A stretch of DNA of 64,000 nucleotides, taken from the NCBI GenBank assembly GCA_023213395.1, contig CM041465.1:132315741-132379740 (forward strand). The letters run 5' to 3'. Position 1 is the stretch's first letter; the number at the start of each line of letters is the position of its first letter. The position numbers and the translations under genes were made by a program. This DNA is from Cycas panzhihuaensis (taxonomy: Eukaryota > Cycadophyta). The notes below the pieces were generated by a model. The model searched no databases, was not told where the DNA came from, and saw nothing but the letters and a program-made list of their open reading frames with translations. Of this stretch, positions 45,385-55,825 are shown in pieces.

Positions 45385-46717
45385 CACAACAGTGTGCCAA
45401 GTGTGTTGCTTTATGCTATGTGTGGAAATAGAAAGAGCATTTTAGATTTAGCAGGGAAACCAGATGTTGCTTCCGATCGAAGGTTTCCCTTGCTTTGGTA
45501 CAATGTTTCTAAATATAATTTTAGAAATTTCAACACAAAAGCTATGAAGGGCCAAAAAAGCAGATCAAATTACCACTAAAATGCTGATTTTTTAAAATCT
45601 AGAAGCATGCTAATTTTTCCCTATTTTGTAATTTTATTTTACAAAATTTATAAATAATAATAAATTGGCAAAATTTTATAAAAATTACAAATATGGAGGC
45701 CTAGATGACAGAATTTAAATTTATGACAGAAGAAAAAAGTGTTCATAATGTTGTTTCTGATAAAATAGTCAAGTCAGATTTTTGAAAAGGCATAAACAAG
45801 TTTGCTTGAAAAAAGCACAAAAGTAGAATCTTGCTATATTCACTATTTCAGAATTCAAACTTCAGTATGTCAAAATCTTCGTCTTGACACGTACATCAAC
45901 TTTTCTTTCTGTAGCAACTCCAAAAATGGTCAAGAAACTATCTAAAATGCCCTTGAAACGTTTTTTTGTGAGGTTGAGTAGGCAGATTCAACATCTGTCA
46001 GAAAATTGCAAAGATCTCATTAACCAGTGGATGAAATTTGATGAGATTGGTCTCAAAATGCTCCTGAAACACAAATCTACTAGATCCCTTAAAACAATTT
46101 CAGATTTTTAATTCATATTTAAAAGATTTCACTAAGGAAAGTGCCCTAGGTCACTCATCTATGGATTTTGACCTTTTTGAGGAAAATTTACGCTTAAAAC
46201 TTAATGAAATTTAATGGGACTAAACCCAAAATGTATGTTTTGCTTAGATCTACTAAAACCCTCAAAGAATTTCAACAGAAATCAACTAGTTCTAAAGAAA
46301 TTAACAGTAGATGTTGTATATAGGTAAAAATCATATTTAAGCCAAAAGTGGATGTTGCAGGATGAATCTGAAGATGCTCTAGAAGACAAAAATGATCCTT
46401 TTTGCTGGGCAACCCTTCATGTCAAATTTCATCAAAATCTGAGACTATCAAAATTTTTATACAATTTTAGGCCTTCAATGCAGTCTAGAGTTGTTTTAGT
46501 AATGAAACGGTTTCAAAAATCAGTCTTGTCCACCTCTGAAATTTTGCACACATAACAGATGCAGCAACATACAAAATAATACAATTTTAAGCTCTCTAAT
46601 ACAAAATATGGTTCTCAAACAAGCCTTCAACCTCACATGAATTATGAGTGAGAGGCATTAATGGCTCTGTGCAAGCTTTAGTGGGAAAATTTGGTCAATA
46701 ATGGCTTTGAATCCAGT

Positions 46718-47022
46718 TGTTGGGTGAAGGATCTAGTGCCATAATCCACTACACTAAAGCAATGGCACATAACAAGAGCAAGATAGAGAGAACAAGATTG
46801 AGAGCCAAAATGAGAGGTGAGAATTATGACTCTCCCGTTTACATTCAGTCTTATATATCGGAGGATGTGCATTAGGGTTTCCAAAAGGGTTTCCCACCTA
46901 ATATCATGATTCTGAAATTACACTTAATTGTAAATGAAATTACATTTAACTATGTGACTTAGCTAACCTAAAACCACCTTCATATAATTAATCTAATGAC
47001 CTTGATGCATTAACATCCATCA
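46718..47022 (-). repeat. CoC-type LTR copy L3 (unit 3)
   Basis: 305 bp, followed by AGCAATAG, one change from L1 and L2. Confidence 0.93.
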
Positions 47023-47399
47023 AGCAATAGTACAAAGAGAAGGCAAAGACCTTGGTAGTTGAAGAATAAATCAACACACTGAGTGAAGAGGCTAACACAT
47101 CAAGTGATTTGACAGAGACACTAACCGTACTTGTCACCGATCAGATGGTGGTAGATCCTAATATGGTTTTGATGACATAGCCTTGCAATGGTTCAGTTAG
47201 AGAAACTCTCTTTATTCATAATTGGCAGATTAAAGACCATATTGTACTATACATCATTGATTATGGCAATATAAAACATACTCGTCAGGGATCTCAATCT
47301 CTATAAAAGCCTCATTCTAATCCCTATAACTCCAATGGGTTAAAAAAGAAAGAAGAACACCGCAAACAAAGATTGATAGATTGAAAGATAACATTTGTA

Positions 47400-47840
47400 A
47401 TGAAGCCCTATGTCGACACAATCACTTGTGATGTAACTACCATGAATTGTTGTGAATTACTTTTAGGGATACCCTATCAACAGGATAGAGAGGTAGTATA
47501 TTATGGGCTTACTAATATATATCACTTGTGGAAAGATAACATGAATTATGTGCTCCACTCTTCATCATCTTCGGTTACTTCGAGAGTAGGTAGACAAGCA
47601 ACCAAACTCATGAGTCTTGTTCAAGAAGGCACCGACCTAGTTGTGAGGCCAGTGCTTGAAGCAAGCACTACACAGATGCATATGCTTCTTCAAACAAATT
47701 TGCCACTAGAGCTAGGAGATTCCATGTCATTAGAGAGGTCTATACAGAAACAGGCAAATAATTCTCACACCATGCTGACAAGTGTAGCTACGACCATTTC
47801 TTTACTTTCAATAGGTTCGCACTCAGCACAAACAACATGA
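47400..47840 (+). pseudogene. pol: GyB protease-region ORF, unit 3
   Basis: 146 codons, open, with more changes than the others (QQDREVVYYG, LWKDNMNYV). Its upstream protease motif has lost about 16 bases. Confidence 0.75.
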
Positions 47841-49171
47841 CACAACATTGTGCCAAGTGTGTTGCTTTATGCTATGTGTGGAAATAGAAAGAGCATTCTA
47901 GATTTAGCAGGAAAACCAGATGTTGCTTTCGATCCAAGGTTTCCCTTGCTTTGGTACAATGTTTCTAAATATAGTTTTAGAAATTTCAATACAAAAGCCA
48001 CAGAGGGCCAAAACAGCGGATCAACTTGCCACTAAAATGTTAATTTTTTAAAATTTAGAAGCATGCTAATTTTGCCCTATTTTGTAATTTTATTTTACAA
48101 AATTTATAAATAATAATAAATTGGCAAAATTTTATAAAAATTACAAATATGGAGGCCTAGATGACAAAATTTAAATTTATGACAGAAGAAAAAAGTGTTC
48201 ATAATGTTGTTTCTGATAAAATAGTCAAGTCAGATTTTTGAAAAGGCATAAAAAAGTTTGCTTGAAAAAAGCACAAAAGTAGAATCTTGCTATATTCACT
48301 GTCTCAGAATCCAAACTTCAGTATGTCAAAATCTTCGTCTTGACACGTATCTCAATTTTTCCTTCTGCAACAACTCCAAAAATGGTCAAGAAACTGTCTG
48401 AAATGCCCTCAAAACGTCTTTTGTGAGGTTGAGTAGGCAAATTCAACATCTGTCAAAAAACTGCAAAGATCTCATTAACCAGTGGATGAAATTTGATAAA
48501 ATTGGTCTCAAAATGCTCCTGAAACACAAATCTACTAGATCCCTAAAGGAAAATTCAGATTTTTAACTTATATTTAAAGGATTTCACTAAGGAGAGTGCC
48601 CTAGGTCACTCATCTACAAATTTTGACCTTTTTTAGCAACATTTACACTTAAAACTCAATGAAATTTAACGAGACTAAACCCAAAATGTATGTTTTGCCT
48701 AGATCTACTAAAACCCTCAAAGAATTTCAATAGAAATCAATTAGTTCTAAAGAAATTTACAATAGATCTTCCATATAGGCAAAAATCATATTTAAGCCAA
48801 AAGTGGATGTTGCAAGCTGAATCTGAAGATGCTGCAGAAGACAAAAATGATCATTTTTGCTGGATGACCCTATATGTCAAATTTCATCAAAATCTGAGAC
48901 TGTCAAAATTTTCATAAAATTTTAGGCCTTCCATGTTGTCTAGAGTTGTTTCAGCAACCAAACGGCTTCAAAAATCAGTCTTTTCCACCTTTGAAATTTT
49001 GCACACATAGCAAATGCAACAACATACAAAATAATACAATTTTACGCTCTCTAATACAAAATAAGGTTCTCAAATAAGCCCTCAAACTCACATGAATTGT
49101 GAGTGAGAGGCATTAATGGCTATGTGCAAGCTTAATGGGGAAATTTGGTCAACAATGGCTCTGAATCTAGT

Positions 49172-49476
49172 TGTTGGGTGAAGGATCTAGTGCCACAATC
49201 CACTATACTAAAGTAATGGCACATATTAAGAGCAAAGTAGAGAGAACAAGATTGAGAGCAAAAATGAGAGGTGAGAATTATGACTCTCCCTTTTATATTC
49301 AGTCTTATATATCAGAGGATGTGCATTAGGGTTTCCAGAGGAGTTTTCTGCCTAATGTCATAATCCTGAAATTACACTTAAATGTAAATGAAATTACATT
49401 TAACTATGTGATTTAGCTAACCTAAAATCACTTTCATATAATTAATCTAATGATCTTGATGCATTAACATCCATCA
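49172..49476 (-). repeat. CoC-type LTR copy L4 (unit 4)
   Basis: 305 bp, followed by about 196 bases of GyB before the junction with CoE at 49672. Confidence 0.93.
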
Positions 49477-49672
49477 AGCAATAGTACAAAGGGAAGGCAA
49501 AGACCTTGGTAGTTGAAGAATAAATCAGCACACTGAGTGAAGAGACTAACACATCAAGTGATTTGACAGAGACACTAACCATACTTGTCACCAATTAGAG
49601 GGTGGTAGATCCCAATATGGTTTTGATGACATAGCATTGCAATGGTTCAGTTAGAGAAGCTCTCTTTATTCC

Positions 49673-51140
49673 AATCCAATCCCTTGTTTGCAATATGCCC
49701 ATACTTGGAATGCCAAATTTCATTAACAGTGCTATTAACAACAAAGGATTTTACAGAAGATTATGACAAAATAGGCATTGAAATCAGTTCATAGAGATTA
49801 CCAATATTCAACCCTTTTTGCTATTACAACTCCATTGTTCTTTGTGTCATGGATATGGCAGTTGTCGTCTACATTAAAAATGACTTGTAGTCCCTTTTTC
49901 TTTAATTGGGATACAAATAACAAATTTCTTTTTAAGCCAGGTATATATAAAACTTCTCCAATTGTTTTGATTTGTCCATCAACTTAGACATCAATAATAT
50001 CTTTTCCTTGGATTTGTAGAGGAAAGTTATCACCAAGTTCCACAGATTTATTCAGGAAATATGGCCACAGTGTTTCAAACCATTCCTTTTTTCTTGTCAT
50101 GTGATTTAACGTTCCTAAATCTAAGTACTAGTCTTCGTCCTTGCTGGTGCGTACAGAGAGAGCTATGATGAAATGCAACTTTTTTTTCTTCTTCCTACTC
50201 TTGACTATAATTTCTTTCTACTCTTTTCCCTCTCTGGATCTTTGCTTGCTTCTGTGAACAATGATTTGAGGAGTGTCCTATTCTTCCACAGTAATAACAA
50301 TTTTGTGAATTTCGCAATCTACATTCACTGGATAAGTGACCATACCTTCCACAATGGAAACATTCTTTGGTTTTTCTTGGTCTTCCTTGTAATCTCCCTG
50401 GAGCTTCTTTCTCGACCTTTTGGTGAAAAAGATGATCTAACTAGAAATCTAGTCCATCCTCTTGAGTTTCTGCCACATCCTCTCAATGTGTTTCTTAATC
50501 GTCCTCTGCCTTCTAGGTTTACGTTGGTTGTGAATGTGTCCTCAATGTCTATGTCTTCTTCATATCGTCTGTTTCTCTACTCTTGTTGCAGCATGTGACT
50601 TGTTAAGGCATCAAAAGACATGTTTGCAGTATGACCTCCTATGGTAAGTGTATTTACCATGGTGTCAAACAATTTTGGCAATTTATTAATAATTAACCGA
50701 ATAAGTTCAGCATCAGTTAGGGTTTTGCCTACAGGGATTAAGCCATTTTTTATTTCAACAATTTTTATTGTAAAGTTGGATACTTTCTCTCCCTCTTTGA
50801 GACAAATTCTATATAACTATTCTCTGAGTGAAATGATTTGTGCTTCATTTTTCCTGCTAAATAATGAGGCTAAAATGTTCTAGGGTTGGGATGAATAGGT
50901 GACAAAATTAATAGGACTTATTATAGCATCTTCTACAGATAGCAAAATTGTTGATAGAGCCATTCTATCTCTTTCTTCCCAACTGCTTATGAGAGCTACA
51001 TCAGTTGGTTTGGTTTCTTTTCCTGTCACTATCTCCCAAATATTTTTTGCCATCAATAACCCTTGCATTTTTACCTTCTAGATGCTATAATTTTGTCCAT
51101 TTAGTTTTTCTACTTCACAAGGATAAAATGAGAAGGCCAT
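49673..51140 (-). pseudogene. gag: CoE gag and protease region
   Basis: gag starts near 51140 (MAFSFYPCEVEKLNGQNY). 50880-51068 is open (LLMAKNIWEIVTGKETKPTD), followed by LIINKLPKLFDTMVNTLTIG and MSFDALTSHMLQQE, the same capsid motifs as CoH. An RG-rich linker and a degraded zinc knuckle follow. The protease site reads DLGTLNHMT where a D-S-G-A-S is expected. The last readable motif is WHSKYGHIANKGLDWIG, the start of the GAG-pre-integrase finger. Confidence 0.85.
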
Positions 51141-51817
51141 TTCTATGGAATAACTGATTTTGTAATGTAAGAATTAAGAAGAAAAGATCGAACTGAGTTT
51201 TGGTCGTATGGTTGTACGACTGTACAAATCTGTATGGAAAAGTACAAGTGTACATATAAGAGAGAAAGGGTTTTCAAAAGAAAGCTGCTGATTAGGGCTT
51301 TAAGGATCTGCAAATACTTTTTTAAATTTTTTCCTGGATTCTTAAAAAATTGCCATGAAATTGTACGACTATTCTAGGGTTTGAGAAGAAAAAATGCTTA
51401 TATCTCAAAAAATATCCAATGAAATTCTTCAAACTTGCAGCCAAATGAATCGTATTATTAAGCTGAAGATTTTGAGTGTAGTTTTACTTGGTAAAACTAA
51501 GAAAAATGAGAGAAATTTGTAGACGAATGATTTGATGGGCGCCCACTATAAATACACTTTTTCCTCCTTATTCTTTCTAAATTTGAGATCAATTCTTTTG
51601 GACAGACTGTTCTACTCGATGAGATGAACCTTCCTCCAAATTTCGTTGGAATCTGAGCACTTTGTAAAAATCTATACAGTTCTGTACTGATTCGTACCAG
51701 CATTTTCTTTGTCCGTACACTGTCCTTTCCTTGTTGAGAATCTTCACTTGTTATTATTTCTCAAAATTCCTTTATAAAAAATTAGCTCTGAATAGTCTCA
51801 ATCCTTGCCCCTTCAAA
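51141..51817 (-). other. CoE leader with GTAC clusters
   Basis: GTAC motifs are grouped at about 51670-51722 near the primer site (followed on the minus strand by TTTTTACAAAGTGCTCAG) and at about 51205-51258 near gag. Confidence 0.7.
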
Positions 51818-51832
51818 CCTGCTCTGATACTA
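51818..51832 (-). promoter_or_regulatory. CoE primer-binding site
   Basis: TAGTATCAGAGCAGG on the minus strand, one base changed from the CoA site. Confidence 0.85.
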
Positions 51833-52027
51833 TGTAAGAACGATCAATGATTCGAGAGGACAATGATTTAATGCATTAATGGAGAGAAAATCTCTCATAT
51901 AAATACATCATATGTACATAGAAGGTCCAATGCATGTTGGCCATGTGTGACAAGTATATTAAAGAAGGGTTGGACACATAACCCTGAGCTTCACCTTAGG
52001 AAACCTTTAAGAACAAATGATAGAACA
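51833..52027 (-). repeat. CoE 5' LTR
   Basis: 195 bp, TGTTCT...CTTACA on the minus strand, adjacent to the primer site. The right end is inferred from the terminal CA/TG pair and not from a second copy. Confidence 0.75.
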
Positions 52028-52032
52028 TTATT

Positions 52033-52515
52033 ATTTTCTTTAATACATACGTTAACCAAGATGACATCTTTTCAAGTTTTATATGGTTTCAAACCACTAT
52101 CTTTGACGAAGTGGGCAAATTAGTCGTCCATGTTGGCTATTTAGGATCAACAACAACAAATGGCTCAAACACTCCAAATTTTGAAAGACAATTTGAATAT
52201 GGCCAGGAATAGAATGAAACAATAAGCTGATTTACATTGTTTTGAACAATTCTTTGAAAAAGGAGATTGGATATTCTTGAGACTCTAGCCTTATAAACAA
52301 GCAATGATGAAACAACCATGCAGATACAAGTTGTTGCTGCGATTCTATGGACCATATCAAATTCTTAAGAAGGTAGGAGAGGTGGCATACCATTTGGGCA
52401 TACCTTCAACTAAGGTTCACAATGTTTTGCACGATTCTTGTCTGAAGAGAAAATTGTGTCAAGCAACAATCCCGCAGACTGAATTTCCAACTTTGATGAT
52501 GAAAGAAAGATGAGA
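52033..52515 (+). pseudogene. pol: GyB integrase C-terminal part
   Basis: Frames read MTSFQVLYGFKPLSLTKWAN and, at 52304-52513, CRYKLLLRFYGPYQILKKVG and VAYHLGIPSTKVHNVLHDSC. This is the classic GPY/F module of chromovirus integrases, followed by LKRKLCQATIPQTEF. Stops lie at about 52123 and 52225. The rest to 52690 is a broken chromodomain or tail region. Confidence 0.88.
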
Positions 52516-52690
52516 ATTGAACCTGAAGGCATTTGACAAATCAGAACCAAGCAATTATGCTCAAGACAAATTTTGGAGTACTTGGTCAAGCGGAGAGACT
52601 TGAATGCAAAAGATGCACCATGGTAGATAGAAGTGTGGTACCAACAGCATTTGCATTTACCCATGCTTTGAGGTCAAAGCATATTCTCAT

Positions 52691-53126
52691 AGGGGGGACT
52701 TGTAGTGTACTCTTACATTTTAGCCGACTTGGATCCAAGCTAGAAAACCAACTTGCTGGGCATTAAAGCCGACCTTGGGGATTTAGCCTTAAGGAGGATA
52801 TAAATAGGGCCCAAGTCCCCTTATTTGGAATCATTATCAATTTGTTTTCCTGCTCTCAGTAGCTTGGCTCCTTGTGAAGGTCTGCCTCGTCCTGAAGAGG
52901 ACTGCTCGCTTGAAGGTGGATATGACCTTGATTGTAATTACATCTGTAGTTGGATTTTTCCCATTATCAATTACTATTTTGATGATATCAGTTATTGGAC
53001 TACATTCATAGTTCTGATTTTTGTCTAAACATTTATTGTTGAACTTCATTAGGTTTTGGAATCCTATTGCTGCATTTATCTTTGAGATTGGTGTGTTTTG
53101 CAAGAAAAGGCTGTAGAAACCCCACA
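52691..53126 (+). repeat. GyB 3' LTR with purine tract
   Basis: The purine tract AGGGGGGACT (52691-52700) is followed by an LTR of 426 bp from TGTAGTG to CCCACA. It has a TATA-like GATATAAATAGGGCCC near 52797-52812 and the CCTCGTCCTGAAGAGGACTG stretch shared with related LTRs. What follows is not a primer site, as expected for a 3' LTR. Confidence 0.82.
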
Positions 53127-54941
53127 GGTTTCAGCAAGAAATGAAGAAGATGTTTAGTACAGGTGAAGAGATATCTACTGATTCATCATAATTTGCCTCT
53201 TTTGTTCCTTCATGGGCCAGATTCTACACCATTGAGGCATTATTTCACAAGAGTTTCAGGAGCGTGACCATTTGGTCGACACTACATGCTTCCTAGGCAT
53301 AGGAGTAGGATACTTTTGGAAGCTATTTGTTTTCCTAGAGGTCCAGTTCCCCAAACTGTGAGAGGAGTGAGTGTGCTAACAGTTTCATTGACTTGATGTG
53401 GGAGAACTTGTGGCAGTCACAGAAAGCAAAGAGCTTGATTTATATCCATAGTACTCTTCGACTCTTATCTTGATAAAAGAATGCTTTTAGGGAGAGCCCC
53501 ACTGCATCATGGGATGTTAATTTCAAAGTTGACAACTTTAATGATGAGTTGATTGATGACAGCCTTACAGAAGTGCCTATGTTGAGGAAGATGAGGGGCT
53601 ATTGATGACTTTTTTGACAATGTTTTTGCTCCTGAAGATGATGAATTCATTGATGCTGTCATTATTGGTTATGATGCCTGTGAGTATGAAAGGGGATTTC
53701 ATTTCAGATTTTTCTGTTTCTGGACTCTCTTCTCACTTTCAGTTTTGCTGTATTTCTTGTACTCAGTTGTTATTGCTGATGTATTGACTTTTTTGTTATG
53801 TATCAGTATTTACTATTTAATTTCATTGATGAATACCTGCTTTGAAATTCATATAGAATCTGTTGGTACTTTAATTTAATTTGTATGATATATCAATTTC
53901 ATTAATTTGAGACATACATTTTTATGTCCTGAACCCTCTCCCTGCAAAAAATTTCCATACCCACAAACCTGGATTTTAGAGGGTTGAACTGGGTGCTTTG
54001 AACTCGCACACCTGGGAGCTGATAACTTTGGCCAAGTATCAAATAATTCTCAAGAACGTTTGAGGTCAGGGTACACACCTGGGAGCTGATAGCTTTGGCC
54101 AAATATCAAATAATTCTCAAGAATGTTTGAGGTCAGGTTACAGTGGTTGGATACGGCAATTTATGATTCTTTTAAAGAAATAGAGATTATTAAATTATCA
54201 AAACTTAATTACAAAGCAAATATGCATAGCTCTAAAGAGTTATTTAATATACTGAAATGGCCATTATTCACTTGATATTGAGGCACAGTTTGTTGCCATC
54301 ACCTTGATTTTTGACATATAGATCATTTAGTGATACATATTTCAGCATGAGATAGCATTTCTTTTAGTTTAAATATTTGATTCATCTATAAAACTAAGAC
54401 ATGAAAAAAATGGGAAAAAAGAAAAGTTCTTATAATGAGAGATTTTTGGTCTAGTTACATTACTTTGTAATGATCTGAACTTATTTGGGATGCATAAGCT
54501 TGTTTCCTTCTGTTTTTATCTATCTAATGGCTTAGAATTGTGACTCTGGTGGTAAGATGCCTCCAGAGGCATTTCAGATGGAAGAGTCTGTTTGAACCCA
54601 TGCAATGTCTTACTGGTCTTTTAGGTGGATGGGTCTTTGTGAGATAATTATGTAATATCGTTCTTTTTGTGCTGTGCTGTGAAACCCATCAGGATGGTTT
54701 CGTGACTCTTCTTTGGAATTTGCTAGTGTTATGAGTAGCATATTTTAGATTTTAAGAGTAGGCGTCTTACATTCAATTAGCATGATATGAAACCCAGTTT
54801 CTGCATAGAAATTCAGCAATGAAGTCTGTAGGCATATAAATAGTGGAGCATCTGATTGGAGCTGTGATATAGTTTCTTCTGTGGACATGTATCATATGCC
54901 TTCATAGGGATCATGATGTTATTTTATGATATCATTCACAG
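53127..54941 (+). other. Non-retrotransposon region with acidic coding-like stretch
   Basis: At about 53514-53679 the plus strand reads VNFKVDNFNDELIDDSLTEV. After a one-base shift near 53588 it reads DDFFDNVFAPEDDEFIDAV up to a GTGAGT donor-like site at 53680. The bias to Asp/Glu suggests former coding sequence. Upstream frames have stops. The rest (53700-54940) is AT-rich and intron-like, apart from the 67-base repeat. Confidence 0.35.
54007..54137. repeat. 67-base tandem duplication
   Basis: CACACCTGGGAGCTGATA starts at 54007 and again at 54074. The two copies differ by a few transitions, and the second ends at GGTCAGG (54137). Confidence 0.9.
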
Positions 54942-55045
54942 CAATCATGATGGTTTGGGGAGGGGATGGGAAGGTATAGAGACTGAATTCTGGAATTATG
55001 ATAATGAAGCTAGTGAGCCTGAAGAGGATATCTCCAGTTCAGATG
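54942..55045 (+). CDS. Candidate exon 1 of an unrecognised host gene
   Basis: An ATTCACAG acceptor is followed by an open frame NHDGLGRGWEGIETEFWNYD, then NEASEPEEDISSSD, ending at a good donor GATG/GTAAGA. The exon starts in phase 2 and ends in phase 1. The product is acidic and matches no family I know. A GTGAGT site at 53680 is in phase 1 and does not fit directly, so another exon or a different acceptor would be needed upstream. Confidence 0.35.
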
Positions 55046-55363
55046 GTAAGAGATGCTTTCCTTTTCTGCTTTGTTTGCATTGGTGCTATTCATTTCTGTA
55101 ATTCATGTGGTTTACTTGTGATCATGGAGTTGGTTGATCAGAAATCTTGCATGGAAAGTAATTTAAGGTGATTTCAATTTGTCATCTCTCTCTTTCTCTC
55201 TGTTTCTCTCAGGTTCATTTTGTGCATTTAAATGTAGTGTTACTTGTCTCCATTTATTTATTTTTCCTTGTATTATAAGTTCTTTTGGTTGGCAATAAAC
55301 ATGCACGCTTTAAAAATGATTTACATCTGGCCTCTGATTTATTTATTTTTTGGAATGACATAG

Positions 55364-55408
55364 TTACTTTGGACAAATCAGAGAATTTGCTGGAAATAAC
55401 AATTAATG
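55364..55408 (+). CDS. Candidate exon 2
   Basis: A GACATAG acceptor and an AATG/GTAGGC donor enclose 45 bases, phase 1 to phase 1. They read TLDKSENLLEITIN in the frame set by exon 1. It is short, so alone it would be weak evidence. Confidence 0.3.
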
Positions 55409-55553
55409 GTAGGCATGGAAACTAGAACTTCATGTTTTAAGGATAAAGAAACGAGCTTTTGATTAATCACAAACTTATACTACTTCCATTGGTGAATTTA
55501 TTTGCTTTCTCAGTTATTAGTTTAAAGAAATTTATGAGGTTGTGAGGTTTCAG

Positions 55554-55825
55554 TCTTGGGCAAAAGTGAAGAACTAGATTTTCCAAATAAACACAATATT
55601 TTCTTGAAAATTACAGCTGAATATTGGGGCTTTACCAATCACAGATTAAAATATGTATGTACTATTCATCAGTTGATTTGCCATTACAATGAGACAATAG
55701 CAGAAACATGCAATCCCAGAACAAGCATCTGTGGTGATAAGATTCGGAAGGAACAATGTGACATGCAAATATATGCCAATTTTAATTTCTGTGAAAGAGG
55801 GCCAAATAAAATTATGTTATTTCAG
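55554..55825 (+). CDS. Candidate exon 3, Cys-containing
   Basis: A GTTTCAG acceptor is followed by 272 bases open in the frame passed on by exon 2 (LGKSEELDFPNKHNIFLKIT, then HQLICHYNETIAETCNPRTS). It ends at a CAG/GTAGAA donor in phase 0. The open frame runs seven codons past the donor if unspliced. No family recognised. Retention of frame over three candidate exons is the main argument for a real gene or recent pseudogene. Confidence 0.35.

Larger units (their letters stand above)
39536..49672. repeat. Tandem array of four copia/gypsy chimeric units
   Basis: Four head-to-tail units, each made of CoC leader (R), CoC LTR (L) and GyB protease region (G). They are 39536-42904 (2467 bp after removing an insert and one target copy), 42905-45401 (2497 bp), 45402-47857 (2456 bp) and 47858-49672 (partial). 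The R/G junction lies at a shared TGTgTTGCTTTATGC, suggesting microhomology. Length differences are explained by a 28-base duplication in unit 2 (44013-44068) and a roughly 16-base deletion in unit 3 near 47277. By eye units are over 90 % identical. Confidence 0.93.
49673..52027 (-). mobile_element. CoE: 5' part of a copia element
   Basis: On the minus strand it has a 5' LTR (51833-52027), primer site, leader with GTAC clusters, gag, protease and the start of GAG-pre-integrase, where it ends abruptly at 49673. No 3' LTR exists. It is related to CoA, CoB and CoH by gag and leader. Confidence 0.88.
10281..53126 (+). mobile_element. GyB: Ty3/gypsy element split by nested insertions
   Basis: The pieces in order are gag start (10281-10536), gag and zinc finger (26612-27330), protease region (42056-42904, tandemly amplified), then end of integrase and 3' LTR (52033-53126). 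The reading frame runs on across the CoC insertion once one AGCAG duplicate is discounted: the codons before 27331 and after 42060 are in the same frame. RT and RNase H are missing, lost with the junction at 49672 or during amplification. The 5' LTR is not seen. Confidence 0.8.

Noticed and set aside
42897-48035. Repeated 61-codon frames (MPSVLLYAMCGN...) as a small gene family
   Set aside because: They span the G/R junction created by the tandem duplication and are read against the CoC leader; no sign of selection can be seen from the array alone.
44248-49476. L2, L3 and L4 as independent solo LTR insertions
   Set aside because: Each has the same left flank (CoC leader) and right flank (GyB after AGCAG or AGCAA), so they are copies of one junction.
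39536-49672. A CRISPR array or classical satellite
   Set aside because: Units are 2.5 kb chimeras of LTR elements, not short direct repeats with spacers nor short satellite monomers.
54530-54620. A tRNA-like stretch with GGTGGTAAGATGCC and a late GAACCCATGC
   Set aside because: No consistent cloverleaf stems or A and B box spacing could be formed.
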